From: a virus
DNA length: 64,000 nucleotides
Reading direction: 5' to 3' (one strand)
IMG/VR virus record: IMGVR_UViG_3300032805_000001
Location: 1 to 64,000 of that record
Translations under genes and position numbers: made by a program
Part shown: positions 51,517-60,375 of the stretch, in pieces
Position numbering within the stretch: position 1 is the stretch's first letter
Layout of the letters: each line of letters begins with the position of its first letter
Notes under the pieces: generated by a model
The model's input: only the letters and a program-made list of their open reading frames with translations
What the model was told of the DNA's origin: nothing
Database searches by the model: none

Positions 51517-53346
51517 GTGATCAGAATCCCGACGCAGCCTAGCCCCTGGTATCCGGGCCCGCTCTCACCGCAGCAGCTCAACCTGGCCCTCTATAGCTAC
51601 GACGGCTCGGGTTACGGCGCGAACGGCATCCTGTACCACTCTCACCGGGTCATCCTGTCCGAGTCGATGACTCAATGCCGGGCCCTCAGCGTCTCCAGCA
51701 GCGGCACGTGGAGCGTCTTCTCCGGCACCAACACCGACGCGTTCGGCATCTTCGACAACTCCGCCTTGTTCGGGCTCGGCTGCGACGCCCCCGGCGTTCA
51801 CGCCTACTACCATTTCGCTGCCGCCGCGCTCGGCTCCGCTGGAGTTTCCGGCAGCGCGACCACCTCAACCGGCGGCATCTACCTCGGTGTCCATTTCGCT
51901 ACTGCGACCGCTGCGGGTGCGACTCCCGCTGCGGCCGGCGCGGGCATGTACGTTCAGGCGGGAACCGGGGCGACCGTGTTCCACTCTCAGGGTGTCGTCC
52001 AGGCGCAGGGCACCGGGCATGCGGGGGAGTCGTTTTACATCAACCTGCTGGCTTCCGGGGTGCAGACGAACACGTGGCAGCCGGGCGGGTTCTACGCTGA
52101 CGCTTCGCTGTCCACGGAAACCCCGCCGGCGTCGTCGACGGACACGGCCGGGTTCACGCCCCGCCAGTTGTGGGCGTGGTTCGGGGTTGCCGTGTCCGGC
52201 ACCACCGTCACCCAGGTTCCCACTCCGCAAGTGTCGTGGACGGGACCGGTCACGTCCGCTTTGATGAACGGCCCGTCCGGGCCTTACCAGGCGCTCACGT
52301 TGCTGAACAACCCGCCGTCGATGCAGGTGAACCAGGCTCTCACCACGTCGATCAGCAACAACAGTCCGGCAACGGTGCCGTTCACTGCCGCGCCGTCGAT
52401 CGACACGTACTCAAGGTTCGGGACCGCCACCTCCACCTACACGGCCCCGCTGAACGGCCTGTACCTGACGTTCCCCACGATCACGTTCGCTTCTAACGCC
52501 ACCGGCGCGAGGTATGCGGGACTGTCGGTCACCTCAGGTACGGTGACCACCGCGATCCAGGGGCCCGCTTACGCCGCGACCGGGGCGAGCGCGATGTCCG
52601 TCACCGGGCTCCGCGTCCTCGACCTGAACGCCGGTGACACGGTGAAAGCGACCGCGTTCCAGAACTCCGGCGGTAACCTCGCGCTCGGCGGGGCAACGTG
52701 GAACTCCCGGCTCGGCATCCTCTACCTGTGCCCGTATTCCAGCGGCGGCGTGAACTCTTTCACCCCGCCGGTGACCGCGTTCCACTGGACCGCCGGGCTG
52801 CCCGCCGCGTCGATTCCCGCGCTGCTCACCGAACATCTCGGCAACGACCTGAATTTCCTGGTCAACAGGCCGTACTTCACCGGGTATCAGGCCACCGCGC
52901 AGACCGGGCTGACGGTCGGCTCGTGGACTACGGTCACTATCGACACGGTGGCCGGGCTGCTGCACGGCTCACCCGGTGACAGTTACGCCGGCTGGTCGTC
53001 TTACAGCAACAGTTACGCCGCGCCGGCCGCCGGCTGGTATCTGGTCATCTTCGAGGTTTACGCCGCCCTCCCCACCCTCACCACCGGGTACCTGTCGGCG
53101 GGCATCAAAGTCCCCACTTCCGGGGGGATCGCGCCGTCCACGTCCCCGGACTGGTATCAGACCGTGTTCTTCCCGCTCACCTCCCTGCCCGTTCCCGGTG
53201 CCGCCGCGGTCGGCTGCTACTACCTGAATGCGGGGGAGACGGTTCAGCCGGTCGCGCTCACACAGAACTGGTCGAACACCACGTGGAGCACGTCTACGAG
53301 CGCGAGCGCGCGAAGCCAGTTCAGCGTGTTCTGGCTGTGCGAATGA
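51517..53346 (+). CDS. Minor tail protein with C1q/TNF-like beta modules
   Basis: 609 residues from GTG 51517. N-terminal region with IRIPTQPSPWYPGPLSPQQL typical of actinophage minor tail proteins. About 285-420 and 440-605 are two jelly-roll modules (YSRFGTATSTYTAPLNGLYL..SRLGILYLC, and YAAPAAGWYLVIFEVYA..SQFSVFWLCE) of C1q-like plan, usual at trimeric fibre tips. Its stop overlaps the start of the first membrane protein. Likely fibre or receptor-binding component. Confidence 0.7.
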   Translation: MIRIPTQPSPWYPGPLSPQQLNLALYSYDGSGYGANGILYHSHRVILSESMTQCRALSVSSSGTWSVFSGTNTDAFGIFDNSALFGLGCDAPGVHAYYHFAAAALGSAGVSGSATTSTGGIYLGVHFATATAAGATPAAAGAGMYVQAGTGATVFHSQGVVQAQGTGHAGESFYINLLASGVQTNTWQPGGFYADASLSTETPPASSTDTAGFTPRQLWAWFGVAVSGTTVTQVPTPQVSWTGPVTSALMNGPSGPYQALTLLNNPPSMQVNQALTTSISNNSPATVPFTAAPSIDTYSRFGTATSTYTAPLNGLYLTFPTITFASNATGARYAGLSVTSGTVTTAIQGPAYAATGASAMSVTGLRVLDLNAGDTVKATAFQNSGGNLALGGATWNSRLGILYLCPYSSGGVNSFTPPVTAFHWTAGLPAASIPALLTEHLGNDLNFLVNRPYFTGYQATAQTGLTVGSWTTVTIDTVAGLLHGSPGDSYAGWSSYSNSYAAPAAGWYLVIFEVYAALPTLTTGYLSAGIKVPTSGGIAPSTSPDWYQTVFFPLTSLPVPGAAAVGCYYLNAGETVQPVALTQNWSNTTWSTSTSASARSQFSVFWLCE

Positions 53347-53753
53347 ACTTCCCCTTCCCGGCGCTGCGCCGGCTGATATCCCGGGTACACCGCAAAATCG
53401 GCTACCGTGGAATGTTCCTGGCCCTGCTCGGCGCCATCGACATCCTGCTCGGCGCCTACCTGCTAGTTAGCAGGCTGCCCCCCGCCCCGGGTGTCGTTGT
53501 TCTCGGCGAGTCCGCATGGGGCGGTGTCTGGATCGGCGCCGGCCTGTTCCTGTTCACCGGCGCGCCGGCAACCCGGGATCAGTGGCATTTCGCTGCCGCC
53601 GCCCTCCTGAAAACAGCATGGGCAGGCGAATTTGCCCGCCTCGCCATCATCCGCCACGCCGCGAACCACTGGCTGTGGCTCCTGGCAGCCGCCTGGATAC
53701 TGGTCGCCGCGACAGTCCTGCTCATCTCCACCTGGCCTGAGACGCGGAAGTGA
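53343..53753 (+). CDS. Membrane protein, four predicted helices
   Basis: 136 residues from ATG 53343 overlapping the previous stop. Hydrophobic segments MFLALLGAIDILLGAYLLV, GVWIGAGLFLFTG, HFAAAALLKTAW and WLWLLAAAWILVAATVLLI, with a basic N-terminus. First of four small membrane-protein genes before the endolysin, so part of a holin-like lysis cassette; which one is the holin cannot be told. Confidence 0.65.
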   Translation: MNFPFPALRRLISRVHRKIGYRGMFLALLGAIDILLGAYLLVSRLPPAPGVVVLGESAWGGVWIGAGLFLFTGAPATRDQWHFAAAALLKTAWAGEFARLAIIRHAANHWLWLLAAAWILVAATVLLISTWPETRK

Positions 53754-54097
53754 GCATCACCGGGCCCGTTGTTACCACTCTCGTTGTCGGCGTCCCGTCC
53801 GCCGCCGCCGCGGTCGCGTCGTACATCTTCTCGATCCACGCGCACAGGGAAGCCGCCGCCACCAGCAAAAACAAGGTCGACGCGGACGCCTATCTGCGTG
53901 CCAAGGAACTGTATGAGTCGGCGATCAGTGAACTCCGGCTGGAAATCGAACGGCTGAAAACCGAACTGCATGACATGCGGGAACAGATCACCACCCTGGA
54001 AGTCGCCAACGAGGAACTGCAGAAACGTCTCCGCAGGGACGGCGGCTACACGGGCAGCCCCGCGCCCGGCACAGGAAAGGATCCGGGTGAGACGTGA
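53750..54097 (+). CDS. Single-span membrane protein with coiled coil
   Basis: 115 residues from GTG overlapping the previous stop. One N-terminal membrane helix (VVTTLVVGVPSAAAAVASYI), then a long heptad coiled coil (YESAISELRLEIERLKTELH..EQITTLEVANEELQKRL) and a Gly/Pro tail. This topology resembles spanin-type or holin-associated proteins of actinophages. Member of the lysis cassette. Confidence 0.6.
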   Translation: MSITGPVVTTLVVGVPSAAAAVASYIFSIHAHREAAATSKNKVDADAYLRAKELYESAISELRLEIERLKTELHDMREQITTLEVANEELQKRLRRDGGYTGSPAPGTGKDPGET

Positions 54098-54530
54098 TCT
54101 GGCCCGCCCGGCGATCCTGGGCGGTTTCGACGGGGCCGCGAGCCTGCTCGGCGTCATCATCTACCTGCTCGCCACCCACCCGCACCTGATCTTCCCCGCC
54201 GCCTTGTCCGGGGCGATCTCCTCGGCGCTGTCCATGGCCGCCGGCCAGTGGCTTAGCGACGACAATGACTCCGGGTTCGCGGGCGCCTCGATGATGGGCG
54301 CGGCGACGTTCACCGGGGCGCTCGCGCCAGCCCTGCCGTTCGCGTTCCTGTCCGGGCCCGCAGCCGTCGCACTGGCCGTGATCATCGCGGTCGCTATCGG
54401 GGTCGCGGTCGCGGCGCTGCGGCCGAACCGGGGCTTCGGCCGGGCGCTCGCCGAAGTGTTCGGGTTGCTGATCGTCATCGTCGGTGTCTGCTCGCTGCTC
54501 AGCCCGACCTTGCCGGGAGGTGCCGGTTGA
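54087..54530 (+). CDS. VIT1/CCC1-like multi-span membrane protein
   Basis: 147 residues from GTG 54087 behind GAAAGGAT; the frame upstream is shadow of the previous gene. GGFDGAASLLGVIIYLL and GAISSALSMAAGQWLSDDND follow the first two helices of VIT1/CCC1 iron/manganese transporters (family pattern DG..S..GLV and GA.SMA.GE..S), and FGLLIVIVGVCSLLS is a final helix. It is shorter than typical family members (over 200 residues), with the cytoplasmic metal-binding insert missing. In the lysis cassette it may serve as holin-like pore rather than transporter. Confidence 0.5.
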   Translation: MRRDLARPAILGGFDGAASLLGVIIYLLATHPHLIFPAALSGAISSALSMAAGQWLSDDNDSGFAGASMMGAATFTGALAPALPFAFLSGPAAVALAVIIAVAIGVAVAALRPNRGFGRALAEVFGLLIVIVGVCSLLSPTLPGGAG

Positions 54531-55021
54531 GCCTGTACAAGCACACCCCGCATCCGCATCTGGGTCACCGTAAAGCTCACGGCCCGGTCAAGGTCGCCGA
54601 CGTGCGTCCCGGCGGGAACCGTGTCACCCGGTTCAACACCCGCGCTGCTGTCATCATCACGCGGGCCGTGGGTTCCATGTGGGCCGCTTACGCCTTCTGC
54701 GTGCTGGCGTTCTACGGGCTGCCCGCCGGCTTGCACGGCGGGGCGGCCGGGTTCGTGCAGTGGGCCAGTTCGCAGTTCATTCAGCTTGTCCTGCTGCCGA
54801 TCATCCTCGTCGGGTCCGCTGTGCTCGCCGAAGTGTCCGACCGGATGGCCAAACGGCAGTTCGATGACGTTGAGGCGCTGCTGCACGGGCAGGGTGAGCA
54901 GGCCAGCCACCTCGCCGCCCAGGACGAGAAGATCCTCGTGATCCTGGAACGGCTCGAGGCGAACACGGCGCTCACCGAGGAAGTCAGGGCGACTCTAATG
55001 CAACCCCCGAACGTTCGATAG
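54527..55021 (+). CDS. Membrane protein with C-terminal helical domain (holin candidate)
   Basis: 164 residues from TTG 54527 behind GGGAGGT. Basic N-terminus, two membrane helices (MWAAYAFCVLAFYGLPAG, FIQLVLLPIILVGSAVL), then an amphipathic C-terminal helix region (DVEALLHGQGEQASHLAAQ..ILVILERLEANTAL). The SMWAAYAFCVLAFYGL segment resembles membrane proteins of actinophage lysis cassettes related to low-affinity iron permeases. A good holin candidate; not proven. Confidence 0.6.
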   Translation: MSLYKHTPHPHLGHRKAHGPVKVADVRPGGNRVTRFNTRAAVIITRAVGSMWAAYAFCVLAFYGLPAGLHGGAAGFVQWASSQFIQLVLLPIILVGSAVLAEVSDRMAKRQFDDVEALLHGQGEQASHLAAQDEKILVILERLEANTALTEEVRATLMQPPNVR

Positions 55022-55034
55022 ACTGTACGAAAGC

Positions 55035-55066
55035 GCCCCAGCAGGTGGTGGAACACCTACCGGGGC
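55035..55066 (+). repeat. Intergenic stem-loop before the NUMOD4-HNH gene
   Basis: GCCCC (55035-55039)/GGGGC (55062-55066) encloses AGGTG (55043-55047)/CACCT (55054-55058) with a GTGGAA-type loop. There is no T-run, so it is not a clear terminator. It may mark the junction where the homing gene inserted. Confidence 0.55.
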
Positions 55067-55095
55067 TACGCCGAACCTGATTAGGCAGGTCCGAC

Positions 55096-55737
55096 ATGCT
55101 CAATGTTACTGAGCGCTGGCTACCCGTCATCGGATACGAGGGGCTTTACGAGGTCTCCGACCTCGGGCGCGTGCGCAGCATAACCCACACAGATCGCCTG
55201 AACAGGCTGCATCCCGGGAAGGTGCTAAGCCAGTTCAAGATGACTGACGGGTATCTAGCCGTGGGATTCACGAACCGGCCCGGCAATCGCGTTCACCACC
55301 TCGTCCTGGAAGCCTTCCACGACCTGCGTCCCGATGGCACGGAAGCTAGGCACCTCAATGGCAACCACCTCGACAATCGGGCAGCAAACCTGAAGTGGGG
55401 CACCAAGAGCGAGAACAACCGCGACCAGGTGCATCACGGCACTCACCCCAAAGCATCCAGGACGCATTGCCCGCAGGGTCACCCGTACGACGAGGCGAAC
55501 ACCTACATCACCGTCGCAGGCGGTCGACAGTGCCGCGCCTGCGAGCGGGCGCGCGCGGAACGGCGGCGGCATCCGGCGCCACCCAGAACCCACTGCAAGC
55601 GTGGTCACGAGTTCACGCCCGAGAATACCTATGAGCAGGCCGGTGGCTACCGGGGCTGCCTTGAGTGCAAACGGCAGCGTGATCGGGAAGGCGCCCGCCG
55701 CGCACGGCTCCGCAAGGAGCCGGCCACGCGCGGCTAA
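55096..55737 (+). CDS. NUMOD4-HNH homing endonuclease
   Basis: 213 residues. N-terminal NUMOD4 motif (ERWLPVIGYEGLYEVSDLGR, VRSI), HNH core (VHHLVLEAFHDLRPDG, ARHLNGNHLDNRAANLKWGT) about residues 65-105, then two zinc-binding repeats (HCPQGHPYDEANTY..CRACE and HCKRGHEFTPENTY..CLECK). This is a standard free-standing phage homing endonuclease. It sits between the holin-like genes and the endolysin, splitting the lysis cassette. Confidence 0.88.
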   Translation: MLNVTERWLPVIGYEGLYEVSDLGRVRSITHTDRLNRLHPGKVLSQFKMTDGYLAVGFTNRPGNRVHHLVLEAFHDLRPDGTEARHLNGNHLDNRAANLKWGTKSENNRDQVHHGTHPKASRTHCPQGHPYDEANTYITVAGGRQCRACERARAERRRHPAPPRTHCKRGHEFTPENTYEQAGGYRGCLECKRQRDREGARRARLRKEPATRG

Positions 55738-55752
55738 CGGAGGTGCGTTGCA

Positions 55753-56568
55753 ATGAACGAAATCCCCGATCGTCCGGCTACGTTCCGCGCTGGCACCCGG
55801 CCCGGTTCCAGCGCGGCGATTCCGGCGACTACCCCCGAAGCCTCCGGGCCGCGAACATACCTCGCGGACATTTCGGAATTTCAGCCCGATATTGCCGACG
55901 CCGCATACCTCGCATGGAGTAAGGCCATCGTTTTTCGCGCGATGTACGGCAGCGCCCACGACGACGCCGCCTGGTATGGGGGTTCCCGCCGTGCCGCCCT
56001 GCACGCCGGGGGAGCGCGGTTCATCGGCATCTACATGTACCTGGCCGCCGGGCAGGACGGCGCCGCGCAAGCCCGCGCGTTCCACCAGCTTGTCGGCGCG
56101 ATCCAGCCCGGCGAGGTGTTCATCGCCGACTTCGAGGAGGGCAGTCATGGTCTCCTGACCGCCTGGTACAACGAGATGATCGCCTTGTATGGGCAGCAGA
56201 TCGCCCCCCATCTGTGGACCTACACGGGGCTGAACTTCGGGGCGGCGCAGGGTGTGCTGCCGGTTCAGTGGCTCGCCGACTACACCAGCGCCGAGCCGGC
56301 GTCGCCGCACAAACTGTGGCAGTTCACTTCGGCGTACCCGGTGCCCGGGGTCGGGTCCTGTGACTGCTCGGTGTTCCACGGCACTATCGACGAGCTCGCG
56401 GGGCTGGCCTGCCAGCCGGCCGCGGCGTCTTTCCATGTTTCGGTTGCGCCGCCCGGCTGGTGGAGGCCGGGAGGCCCGCTCACCCTGACCGGCCCGGCAC
56501 CGGACGGCAGCATGTGGGAGACGAGCACCGGCGATGGGAAGACGTGGACTGAGCCGGCCAGGCAGTGA
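55753..56568 (+). CDS. Endolysin, GH25-type muramidase
   Basis: 271 residues from ATG behind GGAGGT. GH25 hallmarks: DISEFQPDI (Asp39) and IADFEEG (about 123-129, acidic pair), plus GIYMYLAAGQ, PHLWTYTGLNF and HKLWQFTSAYPVPG strands of the TIM-like barrel. It cleaves the MurNAc-GlcNAc bond of peptidoglycan. The C-terminal 50 residues (FHVSVAPPGWWRPGG) may bind the wall. Preceded by membrane proteins that would release it. Confidence 0.88.
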   Translation: MNEIPDRPATFRAGTRPGSSAAIPATTPEASGPRTYLADISEFQPDIADAAYLAWSKAIVFRAMYGSAHDDAAWYGGSRRAALHAGGARFIGIYMYLAAGQDGAAQARAFHQLVGAIQPGEVFIADFEEGSHGLLTAWYNEMIALYGQQIAPHLWTYTGLNFGAAQGVLPVQWLADYTSAEPASPHKLWQFTSAYPVPGVGSCDCSVFHGTIDELAGLACQPAAASFHVSVAPPGWWRPGGPLTLTGPAPDGSMWETSTGDGKTWTEPARQ

Positions 56569-56638
56569 GGCCTGTGTGGCTGTAGGCTTCCCGATGGCTC
56601 CCTGACACCTCACCAGGCACTCCCAACCCCCGAAGGCG

Positions 56639-57433
56639 ATGATGAAAACTTGGGACACGTTCATGCTCGGCGGTTCCGAGTCCGAGATGGACGTCCTTGA
56701 GTGCAGGCTCCGGGAACTGGAGGGGGTTCCGGATCTGCATCACATCATCACCGAAGCTGAGATCACCCACCGCGGTGATCCGAAGCCGCTGTGGTTCAGG
56801 GAGTTCCGGGAACGGTTCGCCTCGTGGGGGGAGCGGATCACCTACGTGCACGTCCCGGCGACCGCTCTCCCGTCACGGAGAGACAACCCGGACCCGTGGT
56901 CGCGGGAGTACGCGCAGCGGGAGTTCTGCCACGCCGGCCTCGACCAGGCCGACCCCCGCGACATTGTGCTGCACGGCGACCTCGACGAGATCCCCCGGCC
57001 CGGGGCGCTCGCCGCGGTCAGCGCGAAAGAGCTGCCGTTCCCGGCCGTGTTCCAGATGCGGCTGTGCATGTACGCCGTGGACTGGCTGCATCCGCTGCCG
57101 TGGCATGGGACGATCCGCACCCGGGTACGGTCGGCGGGGTCGTTCGCCAGTTTGCGGGGGATGCGGAACGACCTGCCGATGATCATGGAAGGCGGGTCGC
57201 ATCTGTCGTGGATGGGCGGCACCCCCGCGCACGTCGACAAACTGGACACGCACTGTCACCTGGAGATGACCCCCGAGACGGAGACGGCGCTCCGGTCGGG
57301 GGAGTGGCTGCGGGAAGGCCGGCACAGCGACGGGCACACACTCGAGCCTGTTGACGTGGACGACACGTGGCCCCGGTGGGTGTTCGAGCGGAACTGCCCT
57401 AGCACATGGTTCCGGCCGAGAAAGGAAACCTGA
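56639..57433 (+). CDS. Glycosyltransferase, GT17-like
   Basis: 264 residues from ATG 56639 (56642 also possible). TWDTFMLGGSESEMDVLECR, ITEAEITHRGDPKP, VLHGDLDEIPRP and the GG..LSWMGG segment match GT17 N-acetylglucosaminyltransferases; DLDEIP is the divalent-metal/nucleotide-sugar motif. First gene of the sugar cassette. In phages GT17-like enzymes may glycosylate virion proteins or cell-surface glycans; the substrate is unknown. Confidence 0.75.
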   Translation: MMKTWDTFMLGGSESEMDVLECRLRELEGVPDLHHIITEAEITHRGDPKPLWFREFRERFASWGERITYVHVPATALPSRRDNPDPWSREYAQREFCHAGLDQADPRDIVLHGDLDEIPRPGALAAVSAKELPFPAVFQMRLCMYAVDWLHPLPWHGTIRTRVRSAGSFASLRGMRNDLPMIMEGGSHLSWMGGTPAHVDKLDTHCHLEMTPETETALRSGEWLREGRHSDGHTLEPVDVDDTWPRWVFERNCPSTWFRPRKET

Positions 57434-57435
57434 CG

Positions 57436-58083
57436 TTGCTCGTGTCCGTCCTGCTGCCCTCCCGGGGGCGGCCCGGCTCTCTCCACGGAACCATCACCGG
57501 CCTGTTCGAGCTCGCCACCGACCCCGGGCAAGTTGAGATCCTCATCGCCGCCGACCCCGACGACGACGCCACCATCCACGCCCCGCTCCCCGAAGGCAAC
57601 ATCCGCATGTGGGTCGCCCCGGAACGGTACGGCTACCACGGCCTGCACCACTACGTGAACCACCTCGCCACCATGTCCGGCGCGACGTGGCTGATGCTGT
57701 GGAACGACGACGCGAAAATGCTCAGCCGGGGATGGGACGCTATCATCGGCGGCTACGACCCGTCCACCGTCATCTGGCCCACCCACAACGACGCCGCCGC
57801 CTACGGGTGCAACATCTTCCCGATCTGGCCCCGCATCTGGACCGACTGCATGGGCCACGTCGCGCTCAACGCCCACTGCGACTCGTGGATCCAGGACGTC
57901 GGCAACGACCTCGGCCGGACCGGGGAACGGAACACGATCGCGATCATGCACGACCGGTTCGACCTGACCGGCGGTCACAACGACGGAACCTACCGCGACC
58001 GGATCTACACCAAAGACGAATACTTCCAGATGGAAGAAGCCCGCCACGCCGACGCGGACAAGATCCGGGAAAAGCTCCATTAA
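57436..58083 (+). CDS. Glycosyltransferase, GT-A/GT2-like
   Basis: About 215 residues from TTG 57436 behind AAAGGAA; an ATG at 57406 overlaps the previous gene and is less likely. VSVLLPSRGRPGSLHGTITG is the GT2-like start, IADPDDD-like acids follow (IAADPDDDATI), and the WLMLWNDDAKMLSRGWD segment holds the DxD-type metal site. Coupled to the next gene (TAATG). Confidence 0.72.
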   Translation: MLVSVLLPSRGRPGSLHGTITGLFELATDPGQVEILIAADPDDDATIHAPLPEGNIRMWVAPERYGYHGLHHYVNHLATMSGATWLMLWNDDAKMLSRGWDAIIGGYDPSTVIWPTHNDAAAYGCNIFPIWPRIWTDCMGHVALNAHCDSWIQDVGNDLGRTGERNTIAIMHDRFDLTGGHNDGTYRDRIYTKDEYFQMEEARHADADKIREKLH

Positions 58084-58688
58084 TGGGCGGTTCCGCTTAC
58101 ACGTACGCCGCCAGTCTCAGCTACACGCCGGAAGAATGCATCGTCGAGGTTGGCTCGGAACGCGGCGAAGGATCCACCGCATACCTTGCGTTTCTCGCCA
58201 GTGAATGCGGCGTCCCGTTCTTCTCGATCGACGTTGACCCGGACGCTGCGGAACGCGCCCGGAGCATCGGGGGCGTGCAGGTTCTTCTTGGTTACGCCGA
58301 GGATCACCTCGCGAACTGGGATGGGCCGCCGGTCAGGTTCGCCTGGATCGACGGGCACGACTGGCCCTACTCCTGGTGTGCCCGGGAAACCTGGTTCAAA
58401 GATCAGCAAGCACGGTACGCGGCCCGCGGTGACACCGTGACCGAGGAAGCGAGCATGGCGTCCCATCTGGTGATCGCCAGGCTTATTGATCCGCTGACCC
58501 GTTCAGGAACGGTAGTGATGTTCGACGACACCTGGCGTGACAGGAACCGGCGGCGCGGTGAGGGCCGCTGGCGCGGCAAAGGCGGCACGGCGGTCCCGTA
58601 CCTGATCAAGACGGGGGCGTGGCGGCTGACCGGCTGCGTCAACGGCACCGAACCCGATGACGGCTTCGCCCGGCTGGAGAAAATGTGA
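58083..58688 (+). CDS. Class I SAM-dependent methyltransferase (Methyltransf_24-like)
   Basis: 201 residues. IVEVGSERGEGSTAYLAFLA is motif I, FFSIDVDPDAAERARSIGG motif II (acid binding the SAM ribose), FAWIDGHDWPYSW motif IV, and GTVVMFDDTW motif V. Similar enzymes methylate sugars in polysaccharide gene clusters. Both ends overlap neighbours, so it is part of one translationally coupled operon. Confidence 0.75.
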   Translation: MGGSAYTYAASLSYTPEECIVEVGSERGEGSTAYLAFLASECGVPFFSIDVDPDAAERARSIGGVQVLLGYAEDHLANWDGPPVRFAWIDGHDWPYSWCARETWFKDQQARYAARGDTVTEEASMASHLVIARLIDPLTRSGTVVMFDDTWRDRNRRRGEGRWRGKGGTAVPYLIKTGAWRLTGCVNGTEPDDGFARLEKM

Positions 58689-59926
58689 ACGTCGGCTGGA
58701 TTGGCCTGGGCCGTCTCGGGCTGCCGTGCGCGCTGGTCCTCGACGCCGCCGGGCACACCGTCACCGGCTACGACCTGTCCCCGGTACCAGCAGAAATCCT
58801 CACCGGCAAGTGTCCCCCGATGCAGGAAGAACACATCACCGGCCTGCTGGCCTCCTCGTCGCTGAAACTGCTCAGCTCACCCCGTGACGTGGCAGCCACC
58901 TCCGATGTTGTGTTCGTCGCCGTGCAAACCCCTCACGCGCCCGCCTACGGGGGAGAAGTACCCGCACCGGAGGACCGGCGGGACTTCGAGTACGCCTACC
59001 TTGTGCAGGCGTGCCGGGACGTGTGCGCCGCCGCAGCGGCCATGGCGAAACCTGTCACTCTCGTCGTCGTGTCCACGGTCCTGCCCGGCACCGTGAACCG
59101 GCTCATCCGCCCCCTCCTCAACCCGCATGTGCGGCTCATCTACTCCCCGGCGTTCATCGCGATGGGCACCACCATCAGCGACTACCGCAACCCCGAGTTC
59201 GTCACCTGCGGCGTTGACCGGGACGAGGACGCGGAACCGCTACGGGACGTGTTCGGGGCCGTGCACACCCGGCCCCTGTTCGTCACCAGCATCGAAACCG
59301 CCGAACTGATCAAGGTCTTTTACAACTGTTTCATCAGCACCAAAATCGTCCTCGGTAACACGCTGATGGAGATCGCGCATAAGACCGGCGCGGACTGTGA
59401 CGCGGTAATTGACGCCCTGACGCTGGCAACCGACCGGATCATCTCCCCGAAGTACCTGCGCGGCGGCATGGGAGACGGCGGCGGCTGCCACCCCCGCGAC
59501 AACATCGCCATGTCCTGGCTCGCGGAACGCCTCGACCTGTCCTACGACCTGATGGGAGAAGTCACCAGGGCCCGGGAAGCGCAAACCTGGTGGCTCGCCG
59601 ACCTCGCCCGCTCCTACGCCGACCAATCCGGCCTGCCGATCACAATCCTCGGGAAAGCCTACAAACCCGGCTCGGACCTCACCGCAGGCTCACCGGCGCT
59701 GCTGCTCGCCCACCAGTTGCGGGACAGGGAACCAGCCCACTGGGATCCCCACGTGGAACCACGATCAGCCTCACCGCTGCAACGCCCGGCCGTGTTCGTA
59801 GTCGCCACCCGGCACCCCGCCTTCAGCAAGGCCTGCTACCCGGAAGGGTCGATCGTCGTGGACCCGTTCGGGTACGTCCCCGACCATTCACACATCACCG
59901 TCATCAGGGTGGGCCGCAAATCATGA
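58685..59926 (+). CDS. UDP-glucose/GDP-mannose dehydrogenase family protein
   Basis: 413 residues from GTG 58685. Rossmann start WIGLGRLGLPCAL (GxGxxG), VFVAVQTPHAPAYGG and STVLPGTVNRL segments, the central helix ELIKVFYNCFISTKIVLGNTL (given as about residues 208-228), and the catalytic Cys in GGGCHPRDN. These enzymes oxidise NDP-hexoses to uronic acids using NAD. It would supply an activated sugar acid to the neighbouring transferases. It is close to full family length, so likely active. Confidence 0.85.
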   Translation: MNVGWIGLGRLGLPCALVLDAAGHTVTGYDLSPVPAEILTGKCPPMQEEHITGLLASSSLKLLSSPRDVAATSDVVFVAVQTPHAPAYGGEVPAPEDRRDFEYAYLVQACRDVCAAAAAMAKPVTLVVVSTVLPGTVNRLIRPLLNPHVRLIYSPAFIAMGTTISDYRNPEFVTCGVDRDEDAEPLRDVFGAVHTRPLFVTSIETAELIKVFYNCFISTKIVLGNTLMEIAHKTGADCDAVIDALTLATDRIISPKYLRGGMGDGGGCHPRDNIAMSWLAERLDLSYDLMGEVTRAREAQTWWLADLARSYADQSGLPITILGKAYKPGSDLTAGSPALLLAHQLRDREPAHWDPHVEPRSASPLQRPAVFVVATRHPAFSKACYPEGSIVVDPFGYVPDHSHITVIRVGRKS

Positions 59927-60375
59927 GGAAGCTCAACCTGGGCTGCGGCACCCGTCCCCTGCCGTGGCATGTGAACGTCGACATCGTGCAGATGACCGGC
60001 GTCAACGTCGTCTGGGACCTCGACGTAACCCCGTGGGAGCCGTTCAAAGACGAAGAGGCCGACGAGATCGCCGGCTACGACATCTTCGAGCACGTCAACG
60101 ACCCGATCGGGTTCATGTGCGAGTGCGCCCGGATCCTGAAACCCGGCGGCATCCTCAACTTGCACACCAACTACTGGCAGTCCCAGAACGCCTACACCGA
60201 CCCGACCCACAAACGGTTCTGCACTGAGCGGACGTTCGAGTACTGGGTGAAAGGCACCGAGTTCAACGACCGGTACGGCCCCGCCTACGCACGCAACGGG
60301 ATCGTGTTCGAGTACGTATCCGGCTTCCCCTGCCTGGAGGGCACCGAGCTGGCCGTGAAGATGCGGCGGATCTGA
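59923..60375 (+). CDS. SAM-dependent methyltransferase (Methyltransf_11-like)
   Basis: 150 residues from ATG 59923 overlapping the previous stop. KLNLGCGTRPLPWHVNVDI holds motif I and the ribose-binding acid. DEIAGYDIFEHVNDP and ARILKPGGILNLHTNYW follow as the usual EHV and LKPGG motifs. Small, minimal fold. Part of the sugar cassette; probable sugar or glycan methylation. Confidence 0.78.
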   Translation: MRKLNLGCGTRPLPWHVNVDIVQMTGVNVVWDLDVTPWEPFKDEEADEIAGYDIFEHVNDPIGFMCECARILKPGGILNLHTNYWQSQNAYTDPTHKRFCTERTFEYWVKGTEFNDRYGPAYARNGIVFEYVSGFPCLEGTELAVKMRRI

